A stretch of 64,000 nt of DNA from Stenotrophomonas africana (GCF_013004645.1 NZ_JABEME010000015.1:1-64000); one strand, 5' to 3'; shown: positions 51,990 to 61,623, numbered from the stretch's first letter. Numbers and translations: made by a program. Notes: generated from the letters alone by a model not told the origin.

Positions 51990-53168
51990 TCACTCGGCCG
52001 GTACCCGCACCCTGCCTTCCATCAGCACGCGGGCGCTGCGGCTCATGATGGCCTTGGTCACTGTCCACTGGCCGTCAACGAGTGCCGCCTGCGCACCCAC
52101 GCGCAACGTGCCGGACGGATGGCCGAACGTCACCGCTTCGCGTTCGCCGCCGCCGGCGGCGCGATTGACCAGCGTGCCCGGGATCGCCGCTGCGGTACCG
52201 ATCGCCACGGCCGCGGTACCCATCATCGCGTGATGCAGCTTGCCCATCGACAACGCACGCGCGTGCAGATCGATTGCCGACGCCGGAATCGCCTTGCCAC
52301 TGGACGAGACGTAGTCCTGTGCCGGTGCAACGAACGCCACCTTGGGCGTGTGCTGGCGTGTCGCCGCGTCTTCCAGGTTCCTGATCAGACCCATGCGCAA
52401 GGCGCCGTAGGCGCGAATCTTCTCGAAGCGCTCCAGCGCTCCCTTGTCCTCGTTGATCGCCGGTTGCAGCTCGACACCGGTGTAGCCGAGGTCGGCGGCG
52501 TTGAGGAAGATCGTCGGAATGCCGGCGGTGATCATGGTTACCTCGAAGGCGCCGACGCCGGGCACCTCCAGGGTATCGACCAGGTTGCCGGTCGGGAACA
52601 TCGCGCCTGCATCGCCGTCATCGGACGGATCGATGAATTCCAGCTGGATCTCGGCCGCCGGGAAGGTCACGCCATCCAGCTCGAAATCGCCGATCTCCTG
52701 CACTTCGCCATCGCGCATCGGCACGTGGGCGATGATGGTCTTGCCGATGTTGGCCTGCCAGATGCGCACGGTGCACAGGCCATCGCGCGGCACCCGGGCC
52801 GGATCGATCAGCCCATTGGCGATCGCGAACGGACCTACTGCAGTACTGAGGTTGCCGCAGTTGCCGCTCCAATCGACGAAGGCGGTGTCGATCGAGACCT
52901 GCCCGTACAGGTAGTCCACATCGTGGTCAGGCACCGAGGCGGTGGAAATGATCACGCACTTGCTGGTGCTGGAGGTGGCGCCGCCCATGCCGTCGGTCTG
53001 CTTGCCATACGGATCGGGCGAGCCGATCACGCGCATCAGCAGCGCATCGCGCGCGGCGCCCGGCACCTGCGCGGCTTCGGGCAGGTCCTGCAGGCGGAAG
53101 AACACGCCCTTGCTGGTGCCGCCGCGCATGTAGGTGGCGGGAATACGGAGTTGCGGGAGGAAGGTCAT
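51990..53168 (-). CDS. prpF: PrpF, AcnD-accessory isomerase
   Basis: 392 residues of the PrpF/diaminopimelate-epimerase-like fold, with IPATYMRGGTSKGVFF at the N-terminus and GNCGNLSTAVGPFAI. PrpF is needed with AcnD for methylcitrate dehydration and isomerises trans-aconitate-type products. Its start is 3 bp after the stop of the ParE-like gene, so its RBS lies inside parE and translation is probably coupled to it. Confidence 0.94.
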   Translation of the reverse strand: MTFLPQLRIPATYMRGGTSKGVFFRLQDLPEAAQVPGAARDALLMRVIGSPDPYGKQTDGMGGATSSTSKCVIISTASVPDHDVDYLYGQVSIDTAFVDWSGNCGNLSTAVGPFAIANGLIDPARVPRDGLCTVRIWQANIGKTIIAHVPMRDGEVQEIGDFELDGVTFPAAEIQLEFIDPSDDGDAGAMFPTGNLVDTLEVPGVGAFEVTMITAGIPTIFLNAADLGYTGVELQPAINEDKGALERFEKIRAYGALRMGLIRNLEDAATRQHTPKVAFVAPAQDYVSSSGKAIPASAIDLHARALSMGKLHHAMMGTAAVAIGTAAAIPGTLVNRAAGGGEREAVTFGHPSGTLRVGAQAALVDGQWTVTKAIMSRSARVLMEGRVRVPAE

Positions 53169-53171
53169 GGA

Positions 53172-53534
53172 TCAGTATCCTGGATGCGACGAACCAATAT
53201 CGGGGTTGAGCTTCTCGTCTTCGAACAGTGCTTCCATGCCCCGCGAAGCATTCCAGATGCGCACGATGGAAACGTGCGCAGGTAGCTCCACGTAGTAGAT
53301 CAGGTAGCCGTTGAAGCGACGAACCGGATGAAAACGCAACGGCGCTGGCAGCGAGGGCAACAGACCCGCATGTAGTGCGGAACCAGCACCCGGGTGGGCC
53401 TCGATCAGCTTTACAACGGATTCCACCGCATCGATGAAGCCGATTTCCAGCACTTCTCCGCCTTGATCTGCATACCGGCCTGCTGCCTGGTCAAGATCTC
53501 GAACCGCTGCAGGGGACCAGTGCGAAGGTTTCAC
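53172..53534 (-). CDS. parE: ParE-family toxin
   Basis: 120-residue RelE/ParE-superfamily protein: SHWSPAAVRDLDQAAGRYADQ at the N-terminus, RFHPVRRFNGYLIYYVELPAHVSIVRIWNASRG at the C-terminal sheet. ParE toxins inhibit gyrase. Starts with GTG at 53534, overlapping the parD stop by 3 bp. The C-terminus is a little longer than typical ParE. It sits inside the prp operon and ends 3 bp before prpF. Confidence 0.88.
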   Translation of the reverse strand: MKPSHWSPAAVRDLDQAAGRYADQGGEVLEIGFIDAVESVVKLIEAHPGAGSALHAGLLPSLPAPLRFHPVRRFNGYLIYYVELPAHVSIVRIWNASRGMEALFEDEKLNPDIGSSHPGY

Positions 53535-53773
53535 TTGCGGTTCCGTGCACGCTCACGGAGCTTGTCAAAGTGATCCGGCGCCAGAGGTGCCGAAGGACCA
53601 GAAGCCAGCCCCTCGGCAATCAGCTGCTTGAGCAGTTCTTCGGCCTTGCTGCGCTGGCGCTGGCGGATCAGGTCACGCACATAGTCCGACGTACTGGAGT
53701 AGCCGCCTTCGCGCACTTCCTCGTCCACGAACTGCTTGAGCGGGTCGGTCAGCGAAATGTTCATGGTGGCCAT
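53531..53773 (-). CDS. parD: ParD-family antitoxin
   Basis: 80 residues: ribbon-helix-helix DNA-binding N-terminus (MATMNISLTDPLKQFVDEEV, EGGYSSTSDYVRDLIRQRQ) and a charged C-terminal toxin-binding tail. ATG 53773 with AAAGGAGAG upstream. The complex with ParE is expected to repress from the palindrome at 53785-53801. It is preceded by 100 bp after acnD. Confidence 0.9.
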   Translation of the reverse strand: MATMNISLTDPLKQFVDEEVREGGYSSTSDYVRDLIRQRQRSKAEELLKQLIAEGLASGPSAPLAPDHFDKLRERARNRK

Positions 53774-53784
53774 GAAACTCTCCT

Positions 53785-53801
53785 TTGGCAGTTTTTGCCA
53801 A
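53785..53801. promoter_or_regulatory. Palindromic operator of parDE
   Basis: TTGGCA-GTTTT-TGCCAA, a perfect 6-bp inverted repeat that overlaps the parD RBS and lies 11 bp before its start. Autoregulation through the ParD ribbon-helix-helix domain is the likely use. Confidence 0.55.
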
Positions 53802-53873
53802 GTCAGTGTGCGCCCTGCCCTGGTGTCGGACAAGCCCGCCCCCGGTCTCCGGGGGCAGGCATTCAGCCCGGCA

Positions 53874-56492
53874 TCACGCCACCCTGGCGCCTTCCAGGAA
53901 GTCCTGGGCGAAGCGCTGCAGCACGCCACCGGCTTCGTAGATCGCCACTTCCTCGTCGCTGTCCAGGCGGCAGGTGACCGGCACGATCACGTCCTGGCCG
54001 TCGCGGCGATGGATGACCAGGGTCAGCTCGGCGCGCGGGGTGCGCTCGCCGATCACGTCGAAGGTCTCGGTGCCGTCGATGCCCAGGGTCAGGCGGGTGG
54101 TGCCCGGCTTGAACTCCAGCGGCAGCACGCCCATGCCGATCAGGTTGGTGCGGTGGATGCGTTCGAAGCCTTCGGCCACGATCGCTTCCACACCGGCCAG
54201 GCGCACGCCCTTGGCGGCCCAGTCACGCGAGCTGCCCTGGCCGTAGTCGGCACCAGCGATGATGATCAGCGGCTGCTTGCGGTCCATGTAGGTCTCGATC
54301 GCTTCCCACATGCGCATCACCTTGCCTTCCGGCTCCACCCGCGCCAGCGAGCCCTGCTTCACGCTGCCGTCCTCGTTGCGCACCATCTCGTTGAACAGCT
54401 TCGGGTTGGCGAAGGTGGCGCGCTGCGCGGTCAGGTGGTCGCCGCGGTGGGTGGCGTAGGAATTGAAGTCCTCTTCCGGCAGGCCCATTTTCGCCAGGTA
54501 TTCACCGGCGGCGCTGGAGGCCATGATCGCGTTGGACGGCGACAGGTGGTCGGTGGTGATGTTGTCCGGCAGCACCGCCAGCGCGCGCATGCCTGCCAAC
54601 GTACGCTCGCCGGCCAATGCGCCCTCCCAGTACGGAGGACGACGGATGTAGGTGCTCTGCGGGCGCCAGTCGTACAGCGGGCTGACCGCGGCGCCATGCT
54701 CCACGCGCACGTTGAACATCGGGTTGTAGACCTTGCGGAACTGCTCGGGCTTCACCGAGGCCTTCACCACCGCGTCGATCTCGGCGTCGCTCGGCCAGAT
54801 GTCCTTCAGGCGCACCTCGTTGCCCTCGGCATCCACGCCCAGCACGTCCTTCTCGATATCGAAGCGGACGGTGCCGGCGATGGCATAGGCGATCACCAGC
54901 GGCGGCGAGGCCAGGAAGGCCTGCTTGGCGTACGGATGAATGCGGCCATCGAAGTTGCGGTTACCCGACAGCACAGCCGTTGCGTACAGGTCACGGTCGA
55001 TGATTTCCTGCTGGATCTTCGGGTCCAGAGCACCGCTCATGCCGTTGCACGTAGTGCAGGCGAAGGCGACGATGCCGAAGCCGAGCTGTTCCAGGTCCGG
55101 CAGCAGACCGGATTCTTCCAGGTACAGCTGCACGGCCTTGGAACCCGGCGCCAGCGACGACTTCACCCACGGCTTGCGCTGCAGGCCACGCGCGTTGGCG
55201 TTGCGCGCCAGCAGTGCAGCGGCAATCACGTTGCGCGGGTTGGAGGTATTGGTGCAGCTGGTGATGGCGGCGATGATCACCGCGCCATCGGGCATCAGGC
55301 CCTGCGCCTGCTCGGCCTTGCCGGCTTCCAGCTTGGCTTCGTCGGCGATGCCGCGCTCGGCCAGTTCGGCAGTGGCCACGCGCTTGTGCGGGTTGGACGG
55401 GCCAGCCATGTTGCGCACCACGCTGGACAGGTCAAAGCGCAGCACGCGCTCGTACTGCGCGGTGGCCAGGTCATCGGCCCACAGGCCGGTGGTACGCGCG
55501 TAGTTTTCCACCAGCGCTACCTGCGATTCCTCGCGGCCGGTCAGGCGCAGGTAGTCGATGGTCTGCCCGTCGATGTAGAACATCGCGGCGGTGGCACCGT
55601 ATTCGGGGCACATGTTGGAGATAGTGGCGCGGTCACCGATGGTCAGTGCCGCGGCACCCTCGCCGAAGAATTCAAGCCAGGCGCCGACCACGCGCTCCTT
55701 GCGCAGGAACTCGGTCAGGGCCAGTACCACGTCGGTGGCGGTGATGCCCGGCTGCGGGCGACCACTCAGTTCGACACCGACGGTGTCGGGCAGGCGCATC
55801 CACGACGCGCGACCCAGCATCACGTTCTCGGCTTCCAGGCCGCCCACGCCGATGGCGATCACGCCCAGCGCATCCACGTGCGGGGTGTGGCTGTCGGTGC
55901 CCACACAGGTATCCGGGAAGGCCACGCCGTCCTGCACGTAGACCACCGGCGACATCTTCTCCAGGTTGATCTGGTGCATGATGCCGTTGCCTGGCGGAAT
56001 CACGTCCACGTTCTCGAAGGCCAGCTTGGTCCAGTCGATGAAGTGGAAACGGTCTTCATTGCGACGATCTTCGATCGCGCGGTTCTTCTCGAACGCCTGC
56101 GGATCGAAACCACCACACTCCACTGCCAGCGAGTGGTCGACGATCAGCTGTACCGGCACCACCGGGTTGACCTTGGCCGGGTCGCCGCCCTTGTCGGCGA
56201 TCGCATCACGCAGGCCGGCCAGGTCGACCAGCGCGGTCTGGCCGAGGATGTCGTGGCACACAACGCGTGCCGGGAACCACGGGAAATCGAGGTCGCGACG
56301 GCGCTCGATCAGCTGCTTCAGCGAATCGCCGAGCGTGGCCGGATCGCAGCGGCGCACCAGGTTCTCGGCCAGCACGCGCGAGGTGTACGGCAGGGTGGCG
56401 TAGGCGCCGGGCTGGATCGCATCGACAGCGGCACGCGCGTCGAAATAATCCAGCGCGCTGCCGGGGAGGTTCTTGCGGTAATCGGTATTCAT
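53874..56492 (-). CDS. acnD: Fe/S-dependent 2-methylisocitrate dehydratase AcnD
   Basis: 872 residues of the aconitase family. Fe-S cysteines are seen in ITSCTNTSNPRNVIAAALL and FACTTCNGMSGALDP; the swivelling domain has GSSRDWAAKGVRLAGVEAIVAEGFERIHR. With PrpF it converts 2-methylcitrate to 2-methyl-cis-aconitate. Placed between prpC and the ParDE pair. ATG 56492 begins MNTDYRKNLPGSALDYFDAR, the normal AcnD N-terminus. Confidence 0.96.
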   Translation of the reverse strand: MNTDYRKNLPGSALDYFDARAAVDAIQPGAYATLPYTSRVLAENLVRRCDPATLGDSLKQLIERRRDLDFPWFPARVVCHDILGQTALVDLAGLRDAIADKGGDPAKVNPVVPVQLIVDHSLAVECGGFDPQAFEKNRAIEDRRNEDRFHFIDWTKLAFENVDVIPPGNGIMHQINLEKMSPVVYVQDGVAFPDTCVGTDSHTPHVDALGVIAIGVGGLEAENVMLGRASWMRLPDTVGVELSGRPQPGITATDVVLALTEFLRKERVVGAWLEFFGEGAAALTIGDRATISNMCPEYGATAAMFYIDGQTIDYLRLTGREESQVALVENYARTTGLWADDLATAQYERVLRFDLSSVVRNMAGPSNPHKRVATAELAERGIADEAKLEAGKAEQAQGLMPDGAVIIAAITSCTNTSNPRNVIAAALLARNANARGLQRKPWVKSSLAPGSKAVQLYLEESGLLPDLEQLGFGIVAFACTTCNGMSGALDPKIQQEIIDRDLYATAVLSGNRNFDGRIHPYAKQAFLASPPLVIAYAIAGTVRFDIEKDVLGVDAEGNEVRLKDIWPSDAEIDAVVKASVKPEQFRKVYNPMFNVRVEHGAAVSPLYDWRPQSTYIRRPPYWEGALAGERTLAGMRALAVLPDNITTDHLSPSNAIMASSAAGEYLAKMGLPEEDFNSYATHRGDHLTAQRATFANPKLFNEMVRNEDGSVKQGSLARVEPEGKVMRMWEAIETYMDRKQPLIIIAGADYGQGSSRDWAAKGVRLAGVEAIVAEGFERIHRTNLIGMGVLPLEFKPGTTRLTLGIDGTETFDVIGERTPRAELTLVIHRRDGQDVIVPVTCRLDSDEEVAIYEAGGVLQRFAQDFLEGARVA

Positions 56493-56544
56493 GGGCTGGC
56501 GGAGTGCTTGAGGCGGGCCGGGTGCCGGCGGTGCGGCGGCGAAA

Positions 56545-56573
56545 GCATCCGGCCGGCACGCGGCCGGCCGGAT
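56545..56573 (-). other. GC-rich hairpin between prpC and acnD
   Basis: CATCCGGCCGG and CCGGCCGGATG form an 11-bp stem with a 7-base loop, with no T-run. It could stabilise or process the operon mRNA. Confidence 0.45.
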
Positions 56574-56589
56574 GGGTACAGCAGGTGGA

Positions 56590-57747
56590 TCAGACGCGCT
56601 TGTCGATGGCGACGAAGTCGCGGTCTTCCGGACCGATGTAGTTGGCGCTCGGGCGGATGATCTTGCCGTCGATACGCTGCTCGACGATGTGCGCGCTCCA
56701 GCCGGCGGTGCGGGCGATCACGAACAGGGGAGTGAACATCGCGGTCGGCACGCCCATCATGTGGTAGCTGACGGCGCTGAACCAGTCCAGGTTCGGGAAC
56801 ATTTTCTTGATGTCCCACATCACCGATTCCAGGCGCTCGGCGATGTCGTACATCTTCATGCTCGACTGCTCTTCGGACAGCTCGCGGGCCACATCCTTGA
56901 TCACCTTGTTGCGCGGATCGGAAACGGTGTAGACCGGGTGGCCGAAACCGATCACCACTTCCTTGCGCTCGACGCGGGCCTTGATGTCTTCCTCGGCCTC
57001 ATCCGGGGTGTCGTAGCGCTTCTGCACTTCGAACGCCACCTCGTTGGCGCCGCCGTGCTTCGGACCGCGCAGCGCGCCGATGCCACCGCAGATCGCGCTG
57101 TACATGTCGCTGCCGGTGCCGGCGATGACACGGCAGGTGAAGGTCGAGGCATTGAACTCGTGTTCGGCGTACAGGATCAGCGAGGTGTGCATTGCCTTCA
57201 CCCACGACTCCTGCGGCTTCTCGCCGTGCAGCAGGTGCAGGAAGTGGCCACCGATCGAGTCATCGTCGGTTTCCACGTCGATGGCGCGGCCGTTGTGGCT
57301 CCAGTGGTACCAGTACAGCAGCATCGAACCGAGGCAGGCCATCAGCTTGTCGGCGATGTCACGCGCGCCCGGATGGTTGTGGTCGTCCTTCTCCGGCGCC
57401 ACGCAGCCGAGCACGGACACGCCGGTGCGCATCACGTCCATCGGGTGCGCCGACGGCGGCAGTTCTTCCAGCGCCGCCTTCACCGCGGCCGGGATGCCAC
57501 GCAGCGACTTCAGCTTGGCCTTGTAGGAAACCAGCTCGGCGCGGGTCGGCAGCTTGCCGTGCACCAGCAGGTAGGCGATTTCCTCGAACTCGCTGGTGTT
57601 GGCCAGGTCCAGGATGTCGTAGCCACGGTAGTGCAGGTCGTTGCCACTACGGCCCACGCTGCACAGCGCGGTGTTGCCGGCAGCGGTGCCGGACAGGGCG
57701 ACGGACTTCTTCGGCTTGAAGGTCGGGGTTGCGGTCGTATCGTTCAT
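56590..57747 (-). CDS. prpC: 2-methylcitrate synthase
   Basis: 385 residues of the citrate-synthase family, PrpC type. Catalytic His are in [18 protein letters not shown] KHGGAN and in [13 protein letters not shown]; the Asp region is near the C-terminus. It condenses propionyl-CoA with oxaloacetate. The gap to prpB upstream is 36 bp, so they share a transcript. Confidence 0.96.
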   Translation of the reverse strand: MNDTTATPTFKPKKSVALSGTAAGNTALCSVGRSGNDLHYRGYDILDLANTSEFEEIAYLLVHGKLPTRAELVSYKAKLKSLRGIPAAVKAALEELPPSAHPMDVMRTGVSVLGCVAPEKDDHNHPGARDIADKLMACLGSMLLYWYHWSHNGRAIDVETDDDSIGGHFLHLLHGEKPQESWVKAMHTSLILYAEHEFNASTFTCRVIAGTGSDMYSAICGGIGALRGPKHGGANEVAFEVQKRYDTPDEAEEDIKARVERKEVVIGFGHPVYTVSDPRNKVIKDVARELSEEQSSMKMYDIAERLESVMWDIKKMFPNLDWFSAVSYHMMGVPTAMFTPLFVIARTAGWSAHIVEQRIDGKIIRPSANYIGPEDRDFVAIDKRV

Positions 57748-57783
57748 GTTTCCCTCCGAAAACTTGATGGTGCAGGGTACTGC

Positions 57784-58677
57784 TTATTTCTTGGCGGCGA
57801 ACAGTGCATCGAGCTGCTGCTCGAAGGCGTGGTAGCCGATGCGGTCGTAGAGTTCTTCGCGGGTCTGCATGACTTCCACCACGTTGCGCTGATGACCATC
57901 GCGGCGCACCGCCTGGTAGACGTTCTCGGCGGCCTTGTTGGCCGCACGGAAGGCCGACAGCGGGAACAGCTGGATGGCGACGCCGGCCGAAGCCAGTTCA
58001 TCGCGACTGAACAGCGGAGTGGCACCGAATTCGGTGATGTTGGCCAGCACCGGCACCTTCACCGCGTCGACGAAGCGGCGGTAGGTATCCAGATCGTAGG
58101 CGGCCTCGGCGAAGATGCCGTCGGCACCGGCCTCGACACAGGCAATGGCGCGCTCGATGGCCTTGTCCACGCCGTCCACCTGGATGGCGTCGGTACGCGC
58201 GATCAGGAAGAAGTCCGGATCGGTCTTGGCATCGGCGGCTGCCTTCACGCGGTCCACCATTTCGCCCTGCGAGACGATCTCCTTGCCGGGGCGGTGACCG
58301 CAACGCTTGGCGCCGACCTGGTCTTCGATATGGCAGGCGGCCGCACCGGCCTTGATCAGCGACTTCACGGTGCGCGCGATGTTGAATGCGCTCGGGCCGA
58401 AGCCGGTGTCGATGTCGACCATCAGCGGCAGGTCGCAGACATCGGTGATGCGGCGCACGTCCACCAGCACGTCTTCCAAGGTGTTGATGCCCAGGTCCGG
58501 CAGGCCCAGCGAGCCGGCAGCAACACCGCCGCCGGACAGGTAGATGGCGCGGAAGCCGGCGCGCTTGGCCAGCAGTGCATGGTTGGCGTTGATCGCGCCG
58601 ATCACCTGCAGCGGCGATTCGGCAGCCAGCGCCTCACGGAAGCGGGCACCGGCGGAGAAAGGGGCGGAAGCGGTCAT
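57784..58677 (-). CDS. prpB: 2-methylisocitrate lyase
   Basis: 297 residues of the isocitrate-lyase/PEP mutase fold. The active-site loop KRCGH (residues 124-128, Cys126) is present with metal ligand motif DIDTGFG at 88-94. It splits 2-methylisocitrate to pyruvate and succinate. ATG 58677 begins the conserved domain and follows the predicted sigma-54 promoter by the right distance. First gene of the operon. Confidence 0.95.
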   Translation of the reverse strand: MTASAPFSAGARFREALAAESPLQVIGAINANHALLAKRAGFRAIYLSGGGVAAGSLGLPDLGINTLEDVLVDVRRITDVCDLPLMVDIDTGFGPSAFNIARTVKSLIKAGAAACHIEDQVGAKRCGHRPGKEIVSQGEMVDRVKAAADAKTDPDFFLIARTDAIQVDGVDKAIERAIACVEAGADGIFAEAAYDLDTYRRFVDAVKVPVLANITEFGATPLFSRDELASAGVAIQLFPLSAFRAANKAAENVYQAVRRDGHQRNVVEVMQTREELYDRIGYHAFEQQLDALFAAKK

Positions 58678-58710
58678 GCGGCAATCCAGGTTGAAGTACG
58701 GGATAGAGAG

Positions 58711-58727
58711 CGCAAGCACCATGCCAG
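58711..58727 (-). promoter_or_regulatory. Sigma-54 promoter of the prp operon
   Basis: On the minus strand CTGGCATGGTGCTTGCG matches the -24/-12 consensus TGGCAC-N5-TTGC, with the invariant GG and GC ten bases apart. It lies 34 bp upstream of the prpB ATG and next to a divergent sigma-54 activator gene. Confidence 0.8.
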
Positions 58728-58770
58728 GCTGCAAGCCCTTGATTTCACGGGAATGACGCTCGCTCAACAG

Positions 58771-58810
58771 TGAAACATATGAAACATTGAAACGGATGTA
58801 TCATGAAACA
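58771..58810. promoter_or_regulatory. Putative PrpR operator repeats
   Basis: TGAAACAT at 58771 and 58780, a shorter TGAAAC at 58788, then the inverted repeat TGTATCA-TGAAACA at 58797-58810. They lie 44-100 bp upstream of the sigma-54 promoter, where an enhancer-binding activator is expected, and just before the prpR start, where they could mediate autoregulation. Confidence 0.65.
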
Positions 58811-58831
58811 TCCCGTCCAACGCGCGCCGCC

Positions 58832-60415
58832 ATGTACCTGCCCCGCTCGCCTCTGCGCCACGCCGATGCCGACCCCGGCCGCCCGGTGATCTGGACCGTC
58901 AGCGTCTCGCGGCTGACCGGCCTGCTCGGCGACGTCATTCCCGAGTTCGACCGCCGCGCGCGCATCGAGCAGATCAACCTCGGCTTCGAGGAAGCGGTGG
59001 ACGTGATCGGCCAGCGTCTGCGCCGCGAGCACTGTGACGTGGTCATCGCCGGCGGCTCCAACGCGGCCTGGCTGCGCGGCCGGCTGGAGCTGCCGCTGGT
59101 GCCGATCCAGGCCAACGGCTTCGACCTGATGGAAGCGCTGGCGCGGGCGCGTCGAATCGCCAGCCGCATCGGCCTGGTCACCCACGCCAGCGACGTGCCG
59201 GTGTTCAGCAACTTCCAGCAGAGTTTCGGCCTGGATATCGAACACCGTCGATTCGTCACCCGCGAAGACGCGCGCGATTGCATCGCCGACCTGCGCGCCA
59301 ACGGCATCGAGGTGATCGTCGGCACCGGCATGGCCATCGACCACGCCGAACAGGCCGGCCTGCCCGGCGTGCTGCTGTACTCGGCCGATTCAGTGCGGCA
59401 GGCGTTCGAGCATGCGTTGGAACTGACCCAGACCCTTGCCCGCTCCGGCGGCAGCCGGCCCGCGCCGCGCCGCCGCGCCGCACCGCGCAGCGATGCCCAC
59501 GACCTGCTCGGCGACAGCGAGGCCATGGCACAGGTGCGCGCACAGATCGCGCTGTACGCCCCGCATGACAGCACCGTACTGGTCACCGGTGAAACCGGCA
59601 CCGGCAAGGAACTGGTGGCGCGCCAGCTGCACGCCGCCAGCGGCCGCCGTGGCCGCTTCGTGGCACTGAACTGCGGCGCGATCAGCGAATCGCTGCTGGA
59701 AGCGGAGCTGTTCGGCTACAGCGATGGCGCCTTCACGGGCGCACGCCGTGGCGGCCGCGTCGGCCTGGTCGAGGCGGCTGACGGCGGCACCCTGTTCCTG
59801 GATGAAATCGGCGAACTGCCGCTGCCACTGCAGACCCGCCTGCTGCGGGTGCTGGAAGAACGCGAGGTACTGCGTGTCGGTGCCACCGAACCGACCCCGG
59901 TCGACCTTCGCGTGGTGGCCGCGACCCTGCAGTCGCTCGAGCAGCGCGTGGCGGCCGGCAGCTTCCGCCGCGACCTGTATTACCGCCTGGCCGCGCTGCG
60001 CATCGCCCTGCCCGCGCTGCGTGCCCGGCGCGGTGACATCCCGCTGCTGGCGCAGCATTTCTTCCGCCAGCTGCGTGGTATCGACGCGCCACTGGATGCG
60101 GAGGCACTGGCGGTGCTGACCACCGCCGAGTGGCCCGGAAATGTGCGCGAATTGCGTAATCTGGTGGATCGGCTGCGCATCCATTGGCAACCCGGTGAAG
60201 GGCTGATTGATGCCGCGCGACTGCTGCAGCTGGCACCCGAGCTGGTGAATGAGGGCGCCGCTGCGCTACCAGTGGAAAGCAACGGCAAGCGCCCGCCGCG
60301 TGTGCAGTTGGAAACGCTGTTGCAGGAACACCGCAATGACCGCGAGGGGATGGCACAGGCGCTGGGCGTATCACGCACCACGCTGTGGCGCTGGCTGCGC
60401 GCGGAGGGATTGTAA
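58832..60415 (+). CDS. prpR: Sigma-54-dependent propionate catabolism regulator PrpR
   Basis: 527 residues: N-terminal PrpR ligand domain (about 1-190; [22 protein letters not shown]), AAA+ domain with Walker A GETGTGKE (253-260), the sigma-54 contact motif GAFTGA (about 299-304), and a C-terminal Fis-type helix-turn-helix ([21 protein letters not shown]). 2-methylcitrate is the known inducer of PrpR. ATG 58832 is the likely start; a TTG at 58787 and an ATG at 58796 would overlap the operator. Divergent from prpB. Confidence 0.93.
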   Translation: MYLPRSPLRHADADPGRPVIWTVSVSRLTGLLGDVIPEFDRRARIEQINLGFEEAVDVIGQRLRREHCDVVIAGGSNAAWLRGRLELPLVPIQANGFDLMEALARARRIASRIGLVTHASDVPVFSNFQQSFGLDIEHRRFVTREDARDCIADLRANGIEVIVGTGMAIDHAEQAGLPGVLLYSADSVRQAFEHALELTQTLARSGGSRPAPRRRAAPRSDAHDLLGDSEAMAQVRAQIALYAPHDSTVLVTGETGTGKELVARQLHAASGRRGRFVALNCGAISESLLEAELFGYSDGAFTGARRGGRVGLVEAADGGTLFLDEIGELPLPLQTRLLRVLEEREVLRVGATEPTPVDLRVVAATLQSLEQRVAAGSFRRDLYYRLAALRIALPALRARRGDIPLLAQHFFRQLRGIDAPLDAEALAVLTTAEWPGNVRELRNLVDRLRIHWQPGEGLIDAARLLQLAPELVNEGAAALPVESNGKRPPRVQLETLLQEHRNDREGMAQALGVSRTTLWRWLRAEGL

Positions 60416-60522
60416 CGTCCTGCCATCTGGCTGGTGCACATCGATCTCTGGCAGGGGCGAACCGATGCCGACGTCTGTTGAGGGCAACCCGATGCCTGGG
60501 CGGTGCGAAGCGATCCCCGGCG

Positions 60523-60585
60523 GGTGCGAACCTTGGTTCGCACCGCTTTTCCCAAGCACCCCATCCACGCATGGCGTGGATCTAC
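60523..60585. repeat. REP/SMAG-type palindromes
   Basis: GGTGCGAACCTTGGTTCGCACC (60523-60544) and an inverted SMAG ending GATCTAC at 60585 with stem ATCCACGC. They occupy the space between convergent prpR and the DoxX gene. Confidence 0.7.
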
Positions 60586-60640
60586 TGGAGCGCCCAGGCG
60601 CTACAGCACGCGCGTCGGCCGGGCGCGGAAGAAGGTGCAA

Positions 60641-61102
60641 TCAACGCGCCCAGCGCACTTCTATCGCGAACCGTCCACTTCCCACTGCGGCAATCCACAA
60701 CAGCAACACACCCAGCGGCACTTCGCTCAGGTAGAAGAACCAGCTCAGCCAATCCGGCACGCTCAGCCCCGCAGGAATGCGCGCGATGCCATCGGTAAGC
60801 GCCGCCACCGCACAGATCGCCGCCAGCAGCAGGGCCGAAGGCCGGCTGAGCAGGCCCAGCACCAGCAGGCCGCCCGCAATCCATTCAATGCCGCCGAGCA
60901 CGGGCGCACTGAATACCGGGAACGGGATCCCCGCATCGACCAGCGTATGCACCATGCGTTCTCGGCCCGCATCGGTGAACACCTTGTTCCAGCCGGACAC
61001 GCAGAACATCACCCCGGCCACGATGCGGGCGATCAACAGCAGGAACGCTTCCACGCCGTGACGCGGCGGCGGCACCGCAAACAGGCAACGCCAGGAGGGC
61101 AT
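60641..61102 (-). CDS. DoxX family membrane protein
   Basis: 153 residues, four expected helices, with ARIVAGVMFCVSGWNKVF in helix 1 and GGIEWIAGGLLVLGLLSRPSALLLAA, typical of DoxX/DUF417-like proteins. Role is unclear in most bacteria. ATG 61102 has CGGAG 6 bp upstream; ATG 61126 in the same frame has none. Confidence 0.8.
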   Translation of the reverse strand: MPSWRCLFAVPPPRHGVEAFLLLIARIVAGVMFCVSGWNKVFTDAGRERMVHTLVDAGIPFPVFSAPVLGGIEWIAGGLLVLGLLSRPSALLLAAICAVAALTDGIARIPAGLSVPDWLSWFFYLSEVPLGVLLLWIAAVGSGRFAIEVRWAR

Positions 61103-61198
61103 GGCAACTCCGGAAGTCAAGGACATTCGTTGGAGTGTGCCGGTTGGTTGATTGCCCGCAGATGAAGCGAATGGGTCCGAATGCGACAATCCGCTCTT

Positions 61199-61267
61199 GT
61201 AAAGTCGAGCCATGCTCGACTGCTTTACGCGCCAGAGCAACAGCAGTCGAGCATGGCTCGACTCTAC
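61199..61267. repeat. SMAG inverted dimer
   Basis: GTAAAGTCGAGCCATGCTCG (a GTAA variant end) and its inverse ending GACTCTAC at 61267, about 20 bp apart. Its right GTAG end supplies the TAG stop codon of the gene at 61264-61623. Confidence 0.85.
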
Positions 61268-61623
61268 AAAAAGCGTGCGTCGGTAAGCAGAAGCTCGATC
61301 TCCTCCACCTGCACGACAGGCACCTGCCACGGATGATGCGGCACGATGCCCTGTTCGAAGATGCGCTGCAGCCGCTGCGGATCACGCGGCAGGCAGAACT
61401 CCAGGCGCACGCTGGCGACCACTTCGGTGCGACCCGCCTCACCCTGTGCGGGCGACGCACCCGCGCGCGGGCGGAACTGCTCGAACCCCGGCGCCGACCA
61501 CCACATACCGTGTTCGTAGTCGCCGGCCGCCAGCGCGTCCACCGCCAGGATGCCCTGCTTCACCGCATCCAGTGCTGCCGACGGCACGAACACCACCACG
61601 CGGTACAGCGGCAGGCGTTGCAT
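61264..61623 (-). CDS. NIF3/YqfO-like (PII-like domain) protein
   Basis: 119 residues resembling the stand-alone PII/CutA-like insert domain of NIF3/YqfO proteins: YRVVVFVPSAALDAVKQGILAV, then GDYEHGMWWSAPGFEQFRPRAGASPAQGE, ending PHHPWQVPVVQVEEIEL. Function unknown. The stop TAG is inside the SMAG repeat. It lies 9 bp after pdxH on the same strand and is likely co-transcribed. Confidence 0.8.
   Translation of the reverse strand: MQRLPLYRVVVFVPSAALDAVKQGILAVDALAAGDYEHGMWWSAPGFEQFRPRAGASPAQGEAGRTEVVASVRLEFCLPRDPQRLQRIFEQGIVPHHPWQVPVVQVEEIELLLTDARFL

Noticed and set aside
53172..53773. ParDE considered as the core of a defence island
   Set aside because: No other defence, mobile or phage gene is nearby; the flanks are the prp operon with normal composition.
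53736..56660. 974-codon plus-strand open frame opposite acnD
   Set aside because: Shadow of acnD; no start signal or domain.
60416..60640. Possible small gene between prpR and the DoxX gene
   Set aside because: Open frames here are repeat-derived, without RBS or protein-like composition.
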